DNA of 49,246 bases from a virus. The translations under genes were made by a program, and so were the position numbers. The notes beneath the pieces are model-generated. The model saw nothing but the letters and a program-made list of their open reading frames with translations. It was not told where the DNA came from and did not search any database. Where the stretch lies: positions 1 through 49,246 of the IMG/VR virus record IMGVR_UViG_3300021373_001471. The stretch is one strand, 5' to 3'. This document shows positions 33,475-41,329 of this stretch, one piece after another (position 1 is the first letter of the stretch; the number at the start of each line of letters is the position of its first letter).

Positions 33475-34266
33475 TTAAATTTTTTTTATTTGTTTGATAA
33501 TCTCTTGTGTAGTTCCCACAAAGATTCTATTTGGATTTCTGATATTAAAATCAGCAGACTCTAAACTTGCACCATCTAATTGTGCAATGAAATAATTATT
33601 GTCTTTGTTCTTGTCGCAATAATCATCTGCATCATTTACAAAGTGTGTTGCTTCTATCTTTACATTGTCACCATGACCACCACCATGTTTACAATACTTT
33701 TGAAACACCCAAAAGTTTTTACCTTTGTAAGTTCCCATAGTGTCAATATCCTTTCTCTTAAACTTTACTTTTGGTATAGTGTCACCATAGATATCAACTA
33801 CTCTACCCTTAAGACATTTCTTGTATGTCTCTTTATCAATCAGTCTACTTCCATAAACATAAGTGATGGGTGAACACTTCTTGAATACACTTTTACCAAA
33901 GGTATCATTTAGAATATCTCTTTGTATGTTTTCGTCTAATCCTTGTCTAGTAGAATCCTTACAAAAATTTATCTGCAACCATTTAGGTGCATCCAAATAA
34001 TACTGTACTAGTTTGAATATATGTCTCCACTTGATATCGTTAGGAGTCTTTATACCATAATGGATATAGTTTTTTCTGAGACGGGAAGGAAGTGTATTGA
34101 CAACAAGATTCTCTAAATCTTTATCGTCTGATTTGAATAGTGTGTAATCGGGAAAAAGTTTAGTATCTATCTTTAGAATTTTTCTCCACACTTTTTTTGC
34201 ATCTTTCAAATTTTCTATATTTGCAAGTTGCCTATGATAATCTATAATATTGTTCGCATTGTCCAT
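33475..34266 (-). CDS. Hypothetical protein
   Basis: 263 residues, basic (KDAKKVWRKILKIDTKLFPD, KWLQINFCKDSTRQGLDENI, then VVDIYGDTIPKVKFKRKDID). The C-terminal part contains FWVFQKYCKHGGGHGDNVKI then EATHFVNDADDYC, with a Cys/His-rich KYCKHGGGH stretch. A His/Asp/Glu cluster (HGDNVKIEATHF) might be a metal site. No family recognised; its size and position next to the tRNA suggest an accessory gene, perhaps nuclease-like, but that is weak. Confidence 0.65.
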   Translation of the reverse strand: MDNANNIIDYHRQLANIENLKDAKKVWRKILKIDTKLFPDYTLFKSDDKDLENLVVNTLPSRLRKNYIHYGIKTPNDIKWRHIFKLVQYYLDAPKWLQINFCKDSTRQGLDENIQRDILNDTFGKSVFKKCSPITYVYGSRLIDKETYKKCLKGRVVDIYGDTIPKVKFKRKDIDTMGTYKGKNFWVFQKYCKHGGGHGDNVKIEATHFVNDADDYCDKNKDNNYFIAQLDGASLESADFNIRNPNRIFVGTTQEIIKQIKKI

Positions 34267-34275
34267 AATTAAAAC

Positions 34276-34524
34276 TTATAAAGTTTTTTGTATTTCATCT
34301 AACTCTGTAATTTTCTTGTTGATAATGTCAACTCGATTAGGCCAGTAGATGTAATCTTTGTCTGAGTCTTTTGCAAGATTCTCTAACAAAGGTCTAATGA
34401 AGTTATCTAAGTTTTTGATTACTTCAGTAGCAGTTGTGGTTTTCTCAACTATCTTAGTATCAACAGATGCAAGTTCATCTGCATCCATAGCTGTAAAACC
34501 GAAATCGTTATATTCTATACTCAT
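34276..34524 (-). CDS. Conserved T4-like phage small protein
   Basis: 82 residues. The C-terminal block DNFIRPLLENLAKDSDKDYI followed by YWPNRVDIINKKITELDEIQ is a well-conserved helical motif of a small T4-like phage protein of unknown function. The ATG is 5 nt after a perfect TATAAATA late promoter and has no Shine-Dalgarno, predicting a leaderless late transcript. Confidence 0.8.
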   Translation of the reverse strand: MSIEYNDFGFTAMDADELASVDTKIVEKTTTATEVIKNLDNFIRPLLENLAKDSDKDYIYWPNRVDIINKKITELDEIQKTL

Positions 34525-34529
34525 AGTAT

Positions 34530-34537
34530 TATTTATA
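34530..34537 (-). promoter_or_regulatory. T4-type late promoter (TATAAATA), leaderless arrangement
   Basis: A perfect TATAAATA on the minus strand, then AATAC... of 5 nt to the ATG at 34524. The stop codon (TAA) of the upstream SDR gene is embedded in the octamer. Confidence 0.72.
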
Positions 34538-35132
34538 CCTCTTGGTTTGGATATCTAACGTATCTCTCTAAATCTTTAAGTGTCTCTTTATCGTCTTGGA
34601 CTTCCATATAGTTTGCTCTATGTTGCATAGTAATCTCAGGAAACTCAATAGAAGGATATGCAGTGACCAACTTATACACTAAGTGTGCAATGTCATTGTT
34701 CTTTAGACTTGGAAGGTCTCCATGTTCAATCAATCCTAAATTGATTGTAGTCATTTTGTATTTCTTTTTGGAGTTGTAAGTAAGATTGTTTGAGAGGTGA
34801 TTTAGTTGTGCCTTCTCACTTGCATACTTGTATCCTTTAGATATGTTTGGTTGACTTGCACGACTAGAGAAGTTAATAATCATTTTACTTCCTTCGTTCA
34901 ACCACGCCTCATGTGCAATGGATAGAATCTCTGCTTGGTCTTGGTGTGCAAAGTTTAGTAATACATCACACGGACTATGTCCGTTGAATATCCAACAGTT
35001 TACACCGTTAGACGTTATGTCTTCACAACGAATCGGTGTGACTTCAAATGTTTTACCTGCATGTGGTGTTGCTTCGAACACATCTTTAATTGTTTTTGCA
35101 AGTCCACTACTCCCTGTAATCGCCAATCTCAT
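34533..35132 (-). CDS. Short-chain dehydrogenase/reductase-like protein
   Basis: 199 residues. The N-terminal MRLAITGSSGLAKTIKDVF has the nucleotide-binding TGxxGLA loop (6-12), and the active-site set is visible as INFSSRAS (Ser89/90) and YKYASEKA with Tyr103-x3-Lys107. The protein is shorter than classical SDRs (about 250), and the C-terminal substrate part is reduced, ending at MTTINLGLIEHGDLPSLKNN. Substrate unknown. It is grouped with FkbM, APS-kinase-like and radical SAM genes, which suggests a sugar or small-molecule modification cassette. Confidence 0.78.
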   Translation of the reverse strand: MRLAITGSSGLAKTIKDVFEATPHAGKTFEVTPIRCEDITSNGVNCWIFNGHSPCDVLLNFAHQDQAEILSIAHEAWLNEGSKMIINFSSRASQPNISKGYKYASEKAQLNHLSNNLTYNSKKKYKMTTINLGLIEHGDLPSLKNNDIAHLVYKLVTAYPSIEFPEITMQHRANYMEVQDDKETLKDLERYVRYPNQEV

Positions 35133-35259
35133 ATGCTATATAAACTCCTGTTGCACACATTAAAAGAAATATGATTATGATTATAATTCCCTCCAGTAGG
35201 GAATCTTCTTTTACTCCTAACTTATGTAATAAGTAAGGAATGTAATCTTGTGGCATCAT
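35107..35259 (-). CDS. Small single-pass membrane protein
   Basis: 50 residues from ATGATG at 35259 to TAG at 35107. MMPQDYIPYLLHKLGVKEDS precedes a strong hydrophobic helix (EGIIIIIIFLLMCATGVYIA). Its start lies inside the 3' end of the kinase-like gene (38-nt overlap) and its end overlaps the SDR start by 26 nt. No strong ribosome-binding site, so translation would rely on coupling. The very hydrophobic stretch in an otherwise polar genome makes a real product likely, but this is the least certain of the small membrane genes. Confidence 0.5.
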   Translation of the reverse strand: MMPQDYIPYLLHKLGVKEDSLLEGIIIIIIFLLMCATGVYIAYEIGDYRE

Positions 35260-35668
35260 TTAAATATTCTTCTAAACCGTGTATTCCTCTTTTGTATTTT
35301 TCTATTGTTTTCCTTAGTGTCTCTAAACATAAATGTTCAGTGACTCGTATATTGTATTTAGTTGGTTCTTCAAACACTTTATTAGTGTCTTCAAATCTAC
35401 CTTCCTTTATAGTATCCAGCCAAACTACATAATCTGCATCGACTATCTTTCTCATTTTCTTTAGAGGACAAATAAAGTCCATGATACCAAACTCACAAAA
35501 GGACATTCTATAGGCTTGTCTCATTCTTCCTTCTTCTGTAAAGTCCCAGTCGTTGTGTTTATCTCTTAACGTATCTGCATTATATAATGGTACACAAAAA
35601 TGATATGCAAGTTCTCTACCGATTGTAGTTTTACCTGAACCAGGCAGACCCATTATTAATACTCTCAT
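35222..35668 (-). CDS. APS-kinase-like P-loop nucleotide kinase
   Basis: 148 residues. GLPGSGKTT at 7-15 is a Walker A motif. YNADTLRDKHNDWDFTEEGR then MRQAYRM matches the DGDNxRxxxxxDLGFSxExR region of adenylylsulfate kinases (CysC). DYVVWLDTI with RFEDTNKVFEEP corresponds to the IYVDxPLExCExRD...YEPP end. APS kinase makes PAPS; phage members could instead phosphorylate a sugar or nucleotide. Next to an FkbM methyltransferase and a radical SAM enzyme, it may supply an activated or modified sugar. The ATG overlaps the FkbM stop by one base. Confidence 0.8.
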   Translation of the reverse strand: MRVLIMGLPGSGKTTIGRELAYHFCVPLYNADTLRDKHNDWDFTEEGRMRQAYRMSFCEFGIMDFICPLKKMRKIVDADYVVWLDTIKEGRFEDTNKVFEEPTKYNIRVTEHLCLETLRKTIEKYKRGIHGLEEYLNDATRLHSLLIT

Positions 35669-36522
35669 TACCTCTCAAAAAAATATTCTAACCATCTATC
35701 TCTACCACTCTCTTCTCTATATGCATGAACAGAGTCTGTAAGTTCTTGGTTAATTCTAAAACCTAAATCAAATAACTTTTGTTTTGTATTCTCATAATTA
35801 GGATTGTCATTTACAACTTCAATCATAATGTGTTTTACACTTTCTTCGATACACTTCCAACCACCTTCTATTATCAATGAATCATCTGTACCATCTACGT
35901 CAATTTTTAAAATGGTAGGAGAAGGAAGTTTATGTGTATACACTAGATTGTCTAGTGTCTCTTGCACTGTTCCAATTCTTACTCCTGTATCATTTTTATG
36001 AAACTCACTTGAGAAACCAATACCACCAAGTGAATTAGAAAACCATGACTTGTATGATACTTCATTTGATACTGGAACATTCATGGGTATAATTACATCT
36101 TCCAAATCATTTACTATTACGTTCTCTATAAGATAACTAAAGTTTCTTACGTTTGGTTCAAATGCATAAACATTTTTACAACCTAACTTTGCAGAGTATA
36201 AACTATACTGACCACAATTTGCACCTATGTCATAGAACACACTATCCTCTTCTATGATATTTTGCAACCATAGGTTTGTCCAAGGTTCCTTTACAAAAAT
36301 AGTTTCTCCACGTTGTCTTACTATTGCATCGATATCATGTTTGGGATACACAAAAATTATTTTTATATCTGTTTCTGATTCAGTTCGTTCTTTCAAAGTC
36401 CACGGTAAAAAAGTTTCCCAGTCTTCTACCATACCACGATAACTACACTTAGTGTAAATCTCTTTAGTTTCTTCTAAAGATAAAACACGAATTTTGTTTT
36501 TATTTTTTACGAAGTTTATCAT
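35668..36522 (-). CDS. FkbM-family methyltransferase
   Basis: 284 residues. SAM-binding motif I is YDIGANCGQYSLYSAK (97-112), then YAFEPN (119-124), and the C-terminal ILKIDVDGTDDSLIIEGGWK (204-223) with HIMIEV is the FkbM signature. These enzymes O-methylate sugars or natural products, often in O-antigen or capsule synthesis. In phages they usually accompany glycan-modifying genes. The first 80 residues are a helical extension. It overlaps the radical SAM gene by 23 nt, so the two are translated together. Confidence 0.88.
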   Translation of the reverse strand: MINFVKNKNKIRVLSLEETKEIYTKCSYRGMVEDWETFLPWTLKERTESETDIKIIFVYPKHDIDAIVRQRGETIFVKEPWTNLWLQNIIEEDSVFYDIGANCGQYSLYSAKLGCKNVYAFEPNVRNFSYLIENVIVNDLEDVIIPMNVPVSNEVSYKSWFSNSLGGIGFSSEFHKNDTGVRIGTVQETLDNLVYTHKLPSPTILKIDVDGTDDSLIIEGGWKCIEESVKHIMIEVVNDNPNYENTKQKLFDLGFRINQELTDSVHAYREESGRDRWLEYFFER

Positions 36523-37426
36523 AGTATTCTGTAATTAAATCAAACGAAGGTTTTCCAAATAACGAACCGTCCACACTACACTTATTACAAGGAGAGTGAC
36601 TTCTATCTCCCCTCATTAATCTCTTACGAATCTTAGTCATAGGTTTACTAAACCATACGTCATGTAAACTTTGTTGCATAAGATTACCCACAACATGTTC
36701 TCGTCCCCAATCGTTGGAACAAAATAATACATCACCATTCCAGTCAACAAACATTTTATAGAAAGGGTAGTGACATGGTTTACCTTTCAAATTCTCTACA
36801 CTATCATTCTCAATTCCTACCCAATCGATAACACCACTCCTATTGTTTAGTATCAATCCATGTTTTTCAAAATCACCCCAATGCATTCTGAATTTGTATT
36901 GGTCTTCTCTTATTCTTGCATCTGACATCATAGTGTCGAAGTGTTCCATCTGATGTATACCATCATATAGATTTACATACAATAAATCTAAACCATTCTT
37001 AAACAATCTTTTCACATAATCAACATCTAACTTATCACCATTAGTATTACACTCTAGTGTTGCTTGTGGTAAACTAAATCTAAACTCCTTTACGATTTCA
37101 GGGAAATGTGGATTCAATAAGTTCTCACCAAATCCACTAAAAGATATTTTACCTTGAAAATTATTGTCACCTAACTCTTCTGCAATAGTGTTTGCACCTT
37201 TAATAGTCATGTGTAGATTTCTATTTGGGAATACTTTGGGGTCGTGTCGAGGACAAAACACACAAGTTCGATTACAGAGTTCAGTGGTATTTACTTCAAC
37301 AGTAAGAATTGATTCAAGAGGATTATTACCTTGTTTATCTTTCCAGTGTTTCTTTTCTTGTTCTCTACGGTGTTCTAAGAAGTCGTACTGGTCAACTGCA
37401 GTGATTGGTATGTTTCTATTACTCAT
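36500..37426 (-). CDS. Radical SAM/SPASM-domain enzyme
   Basis: 308 residues. ELCNRTCVFCPRHDP gives the radical SAM CxxxCxxC (Cys51, 55, 58), binding a 4Fe-4S cluster and SAM. FSGFGENLLNPHF at 96-108 is the GGE-type motif. A C-terminal SPASM-like region carries Cys218, Cys236 (MFVDWNGDVLFCSNDWG), Cys280 and Cys283 for auxiliary clusters. SPASM enzymes modify peptides or sugars and related small molecules. The neighbours (FkbM, APS-kinase-like, SDR) point to a carbohydrate or cofactor pathway, but a peptide substrate encoded by one of the tiny ORFs cannot be excluded. Confidence 0.9.
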   Translation of the reverse strand: MSNRNIPITAVDQYDFLEHRREQEKKHWKDKQGNNPLESILTVEVNTTELCNRTCVFCPRHDPKVFPNRNLHMTIKGANTIAEELGDNNFQGKISFSGFGENLLNPHFPEIVKEFRFSLPQATLECNTNGDKLDVDYVKRLFKNGLDLLYVNLYDGIHQMEHFDTMMSDARIREDQYKFRMHWGDFEKHGLILNNRSGVIDWVGIENDSVENLKGKPCHYPFYKMFVDWNGDVLFCSNDWGREHVVGNLMQQSLHDVWFSKPMTKIRKRLMRGDRSHSPCNKCSVDGSLFGKPSFDLITEYYDKLRKK

Positions 37427-37847
37427 GTGAACAAATTACGTGACGTTCAATGTCACCTTCCTCTTTGACGTATTTATAGACTACCTTATCACCCTCAGTA
37501 AAAGGTGAAAAGTATTTTGGTATTGCAAAGAACTGTTGGTCTTCGTATTCACTTAGTTCTGTTGAACGAGGGAAACCTTTATGTTTGTAGAGAAAGGGTT
37601 TAAGGCAAATACTTTCACCCATATCCATATCGAATGCAGAGAAGACAAGTGTATCGTCTACTCTATGTAAAAAGATTTTGTTTATGTCGTGGAAAAAACC
37701 GAGAAGTATAGAATACTCTTCGGGAAAGTTATGTCTAAGGACATCACTATGAATGTCCTTAAAATATTCTTTGTAGATTGGACTTAGTTTATTTAAATCA
37801 ATAGAGTCAACGGTTCCTTCCTTAGAAGTATCCACCGTCTCTGACAT
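37419..37847 (-). CDS. Hypothetical protein
   Basis: About 142 residues from the ATG at 37847 (MSETVDTSKEGTVDSIDLNK); in-frame ATGs at 37853 and 37883 are alternatives. The body is FKDIHSDVLRHNFPEEYSIL, then FHDINKIFLHRVDDTLVFSA and YSPF-like FFAIPKYFSPFTEGDKVVYK. Ends KEEGDIERHVICSHE. It overlaps the upstream acidic protein by 26 nt and the radical SAM gene by 8 nt. No family recognised. Confidence 0.62.
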   Translation of the reverse strand: MSETVDTSKEGTVDSIDLNKLSPIYKEYFKDIHSDVLRHNFPEEYSILLGFFHDINKIFLHRVDDTLVFSAFDMDMGESICLKPFLYKHKGFPRSTELSEYEDQQFFAIPKYFSPFTEGDKVVYKYVKEEGDIERHVICSHE

Positions 37848-39114
37848 CGTCATTCTTGTCATTATCACCCTCATCACTTGCACTTACGAATTCACCACTA
37901 TCTTGTAGGTCTTGTATTAACTCTTGTGTTTGTTCTAAGAATGATTGAATCATGACATCTTTAGTATCAGTAGTTGATAATTTAAAACCAAGTTCTTTAC
38001 CTGCAGATTGAATTTGTTTCTTAGTCATATTCTCTAGTTCGTCTGAACTAGGGATTACAATCTCGTCATACTCCTCTACCTCTTCTTGTTTCTTTGCATC
38101 TATTTTGTCTTGAACTGCATTCAAGAGTTCTTCTTCTGAATCATAGACTGCAGAAACTTTTTGAGGTGCAGAAACTTGTCCTTTTAGATTTGGTGCATTA
38201 CCACCTGTAATAGGGAAAGTAGGTTGAGTTGTTGTATCTTCTTCTGCAACCTTTAACTCTTCTTCAAACAAATCTAAATCATCTACTGGTAAATCTTCTA
38301 ACTCTTCGTCTAGGAAGTTTTGTTCTTCTTCATCGAAATCTTCTTCAGGTATTAATTCTTCTGACTCTTCTTCTACCTTTGCAACTTCTTTAAAAAAGTC
38401 TTCAGTTCCTTTTGCATCTTCAGGAACATCTAATACAATTTCTTCTTGAGATTCTTCCCATTCCTTAAACGACTTTTTAGTCTCTTCAACCTTTTCTAAT
38501 AACTCTTTATCTTCTGAAATAGATTCTTTTTCGTTTACAGGATTCAATGCACGTGCAGCTGCGAATGCAGGAGAAGTCTTGCCTGGCACTTTAGGTTTAG
38601 GTTGTAAATTTGGTTCGGGTTTTTCTCCAGTGACACTTGGTGCATTTCCACCACTTGTGATTGGTGCAGAGGTGACATTACCTTGAACATTAGAAAGTGC
38701 ATCGAGTTGTGCCTTTACAAGTCTTAATTCCTCTTCTGCTTTCTTACGGTTTTGTCTCTCTTCAGTCATTCTATTGAAGAGTTCGTTTTGTGCATCTTCT
38801 CTTTCTTTTACAATCCTTGCAGTTTCTTCTTCCTGTAATTCTTGTAATCTTCTTTGTGCAACTTGGACTTGAGTTTGATATTCAATCAATCCTTTGTTTA
38901 CTTCTTCTCTAATAGAAACTAAAGAGTCTAGTTCAGAAAGTTTAAAGTTTCCTTTTGCAAGACCTAGTTCTAATATACTAGAAATAGTTTGTGCATTGTT
39001 TGGTGTGACTGAAATAGTATAATTTGCAATACGTTCTTGCACCATTTCAAACTCTGATTTTTGAGGTGGTTCGACTACTTGTTGTGCGAACTCTGATTTA
39101 ACTTCATCTGCCAT
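37822..39114 (-). CDS. Acidic coiled-coil protein with repeated GGNAP motifs
   Basis: 430 residues. Residues about 75-140 are a charged coiled coil (YQTQVQVAQRRLQELQEEET, RQNRKKAEEELRLVKAQLDA). Two linker repeats, PITSGGNAPSVTG (~151) and FPITGGNAPNLKG (~301), flank a very acidic middle region (EEDFDEEEQNFLDEELEDLP). A small helical module MTKKQIQSAGKELGFKLSTT then KDVMIQSFLE resembles a SAP/HeH-type nucleic-acid-binding motif. Found in T4-like marine phages as a protein of unknown role. Scaffold-like or DNA-mimic behaviour is possible; no catalytic motif seen. Confidence 0.7.
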   Translation of the reverse strand: MADEVKSEFAQQVVEPPQKSEFEMVQERIANYTISVTPNNAQTISSILELGLAKGNFKLSELDSLVSIREEVNKGLIEYQTQVQVAQRRLQELQEEETARIVKEREDAQNELFNRMTEERQNRKKAEEELRLVKAQLDALSNVQGNVTSAPITSGGNAPSVTGEKPEPNLQPKPKVPGKTSPAFAAARALNPVNEKESISEDKELLEKVEETKKSFKEWEESQEEIVLDVPEDAKGTEDFFKEVAKVEEESEELIPEEDFDEEEQNFLDEELEDLPVDDLDLFEEELKVAEEDTTTQPTFPITGGNAPNLKGQVSAPQKVSAVYDSEEELLNAVQDKIDAKKQEEVEEYDEIVIPSSDELENMTKKQIQSAGKELGFKLSTTDTKDVMIQSFLEQTQELIQDLQDSGEFVSASDEGDNDKNDDVRDGGYF

Positions 39115-39238
39115 AATATATCTATCCTATAAAAAATAACCCATGGGGGAGTGTGCGACTAGAAAGGTTCCAACATCGGAAAGTGCATCTGACCTTTCCA
39201 TATAATTTCTATGTATAGTCTCGAACTCCTACCTATAT
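39115..39238 (-). other. Non-coding GC-rich gap with hairpins
   Basis: 124 bp between genes without an ORF. On the minus strand GGAAAG...CTTTCC (10-nt loop) competes with GAAAGGT...ACCTTTC. Further on, CCCATGGG precedes TTATTTTTTATAGGATAG, i.e. the TTTTATAGGA element (39134-39125) just before the next start. Plausible terminator/leader; compare 9843-9913 and 32990-33092. Confidence 0.4.
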
Positions 39239-39757
39239 TTAGTTAAAAACAACTTCGGGAAATGCCTTTTCAACAATATTTTTTGTAATATTTTTGAACG
39301 GCCAGATTCCGTCTTTTACTAAATCTATTAACTCTGCTTCCTTTGCAGGAATACCTTCTAACATTTGTATCCACATATGTTCTCTCTTAGTTGCAGGTAT
39401 CTGTTCAGTCACAAAGTATTTAAACGTTTTAAATTCAAATCTAAGACTTGTTTCTGCAAGGTCTGATGCAGGTGCATCATTCTCACCGTATGGTGTTTTA
39501 CCTTCAGGTAGTGTTGACTTTATATTGTCGTCAAATGCCCATTGTAAAACAGGTTTGATTGCACCGTTTCTTTGACTGAATACTTGGAGTCCTTGAACTG
39601 CAAGGTCTTCAGATTCTTCTGCAACGATATTTGCTTGACATAGTATTTCGTATACGTCTGCATTATTGGTTAGTTCAACTCTCTCAGTCACTAACTCCAT
39701 CTTAGGTTTGTTTGGAGCACCCTTCGGTCTCCCTCTTCCTTTTTTCTTTTCTGTCAT
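39239..39757 (-). CDS. Conserved T4-like phage protein with AT-hook-like N-terminus
   Basis: 172 residues. The start MTEKKKGRGRPKGAPNKPKM contains GRGRPKG, an AT-hook core able to bind AT-rich minor groove. The rest (VFSQRNGAIKPVLQWAFDDN, LRFEFKTFKYFVTEQIPATK, MWIQMLEGIPAKEAELI) belongs to a conserved T4-like family of unknown function. It abuts RNase H with a 4-nt overlap. A role in DNA or replication is suggested by context only. Confidence 0.75.
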   Translation of the reverse strand: MTEKKKGRGRPKGAPNKPKMELVTERVELTNNADVYEILCQANIVAEESEDLAVQGLQVFSQRNGAIKPVLQWAFDDNIKSTLPEGKTPYGENDAPASDLAETSLRFEFKTFKYFVTEQIPATKREHMWIQMLEGIPAKEAELIDLVKDGIWPFKNITKNIVEKAFPEVVFN

Positions 39758-40590
39758 AATGTAAAATCCTCTACATGATTTAATAACTCATTTAAACGAT
39801 GAGATACTAGATAGTCAAATACTTTACCTTTGACTACTTTGGTTTTATCAAACTCTTCTAAGATACGGTCTTCGATATCTTGTGGTATGAAGTCCAAGTC
39901 TATAAGAGTTTGGTTTCTTAAATAATTACGATAGTATTTATCGTCCTTTTCAATAGTGATTCTGAGATACTTTTCTAGTATCGGTTTTCTCAATGGTGTT
40001 TGTCTAATACCCAATTCAAAACAATCATCATTAGATAGAATGTTTGGTATACCGTCTGACTTATCACCTTTAAGTATATGTTCTTTTAAGAATAGGTCGG
40101 GGTCTTCACACTCAACCATTCTGTTTAGATTTGGTGACCATTGAGTCACATCATCATATTTATGGAGTTGTTGAAAGTCTTTATCTCCACTAATAATAAG
40201 AACAGGTTCTTTAGATTGTTTAGTAAGAACTGCAATGATATCATCTGCTTCACAATTCTCTACATACATATATCTGTATGGGAAGTTATCACGTATCTCT
40301 TCTTTAACTTTCTGTAGAGTATTGAATAACATAGTCCAATCTAAATCAGATGCTTCTCTTGTTTTCTTTCTACCTGCTTTGTAGAGAGGATAATAATCAC
40401 GTCTCCATGGATGAGCTGCATCCGTGCAAAGAACTATCTCTCCATAGTCTCTTGCATATTTCTTTTGGTAATTTCTAACGGAATTGATAATCATGTGTCT
40501 CAACATATCTTCTGAGACCTCACCACCGTTCATTTTCATTTGTGCCATCAGACCTGCAATTATGGTCTGAGTAAAATCTATAAGTATCAT
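39754..40590 (-). CDS. rnh: Ribonuclease H / 5'-3' exonuclease (T4 RNase H, FEN family)
   Basis: 278 residues (T4 RNase H: 305). T4 RNase H removes RNA primers and adjoining DNA from lagging strands. FEN motifs visible: MILIDFTQTII (N-terminal Asp5), YGEIVLCTDAAHPWRRDYYP then LYKAGRK, VENCEADDIIAVLTKQSKEP (metal-binding Glu/Asp-Asp), VLIISGDKDFQQL and ILKGDKSDGIPNIL. Composition and length agree with the family. The ATG of the next gene overlaps by 4 nt. Confidence 0.94.
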   Translation of the reverse strand: MILIDFTQTIIAGLMAQMKMNGGEVSEDMLRHMIINSVRNYQKKYARDYGEIVLCTDAAHPWRRDYYPLYKAGRKKTREASDLDWTMLFNTLQKVKEEIRDNFPYRYMYVENCEADDIIAVLTKQSKEPVLIISGDKDFQQLHKYDDVTQWSPNLNRMVECEDPDLFLKEHILKGDKSDGIPNILSNDDCFELGIRQTPLRKPILEKYLRITIEKDDKYYRNYLRNQTLIDLDFIPQDIEDRILEEFDKTKVVKGKVFDYLVSHRLNELLNHVEDFTL

Positions 40591-41291
40591 TTAATCACTT
40601 TTATTAATAATGTATTTTTGGTAAGTAAATCGTTTCCTTCTTTTAGTTTGGAGCGAGGAATCTCATCCATGAAATTCTTCGCAATTATATTACCACCTTT
40701 ATACAGTCTATCAAGTAGTTTCTCATCTGTCAAGGTCTTTTCTTCACAAACATTATAATCTGTAATTCTAGAACCTTTTACTGATAAACCACCGAAGGTA
40801 TCAAACTTAGTTAACTTCTTAGAAGAAGTGTTATAAGTAAATAACGTTCTTGCACGTATAATCTCTTCAGGGTCTATAGATTCAAAACCTTTATACCTTT
40901 CTAAGTAAGGTAGTTTCTTCACTAACTGTTTAGGTGTTTTAATTCTTACTTTTCTGACTGGTTTGTATTCTTCTACAAACTTATCAATATCTTTCTCCAT
41001 ACCTTTTAAAGTTTTGATTACTCTTTTCTTTGTAGTAGGGGAGAGGAAGGAATATGCTTCTTCTAACTGTTCGCAACCTTCTTTGTTCTCAAGTTCGTAT
41101 ACAGTGTCTTCTGTAAAACCTTTCATATATGCAACAACCTTTCCACTATAGTCTAGTTGTTTTAAATATTTGTACATAGAAAAATCAGACTTACCTTCGT
41201 CCATAAGTCTATCGATTTGTGCTTCTACAACATCTAAAGCAAGAATCGCTTTATTTTGCATTCGTTTCTGTATAGATATTTTTTGTGTCAT
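40587..41291 (-). CDS. Hypothetical protein, leaderless early gene
   Basis: 234 residues, basic and helical (MTQKISIQKRMQNKAILALD, then KKRVIKTLKGMEKDIDKFVE and RKVRIKTPKQLVKKLPYLER). Contains YKGFESIDPEEIIRARTLFT then YNTSSKKLTKFDTFGG. No family assigned. The -10 TATACT of the promoter at 41299-41328 ends 7 nt before the ATG, so the mRNA would have a leader of about one nucleotide. It is upstream of and co-transcribed with RNase H. Confidence 0.68.
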   Translation of the reverse strand: MTQKISIQKRMQNKAILALDVVEAQIDRLMDEGKSDFSMYKYLKQLDYSGKVVAYMKGFTEDTVYELENKEGCEQLEEAYSFLSPTTKKRVIKTLKGMEKDIDKFVEEYKPVRKVRIKTPKQLVKKLPYLERYKGFESIDPEEIIRARTLFTYNTSSKKLTKFDTFGGLSVKGSRITDYNVCEEKTLTDEKLLDRLYKGGNIIAKNFMDEIPRSKLKEGNDLLTKNTLLIKVIK

Positions 41292-41298
41292 GATGAAT

Positions 41299-41328
41299 AG
41301 TATATAGAAAAGTTTATACCTTTGTCAA
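41299..41328 (-). promoter_or_regulatory. Strong sigma70 promoter (early family), near-leaderless
   Basis: TTGACA (41328-41323), 18-bp spacer with AACTTTTCTA, TATACT (41304-41299) on the minus strand. The expected transcription start falls at or one base before the ATG at 41291. Confidence 0.82.
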
Positions 41329-41329
41329 G

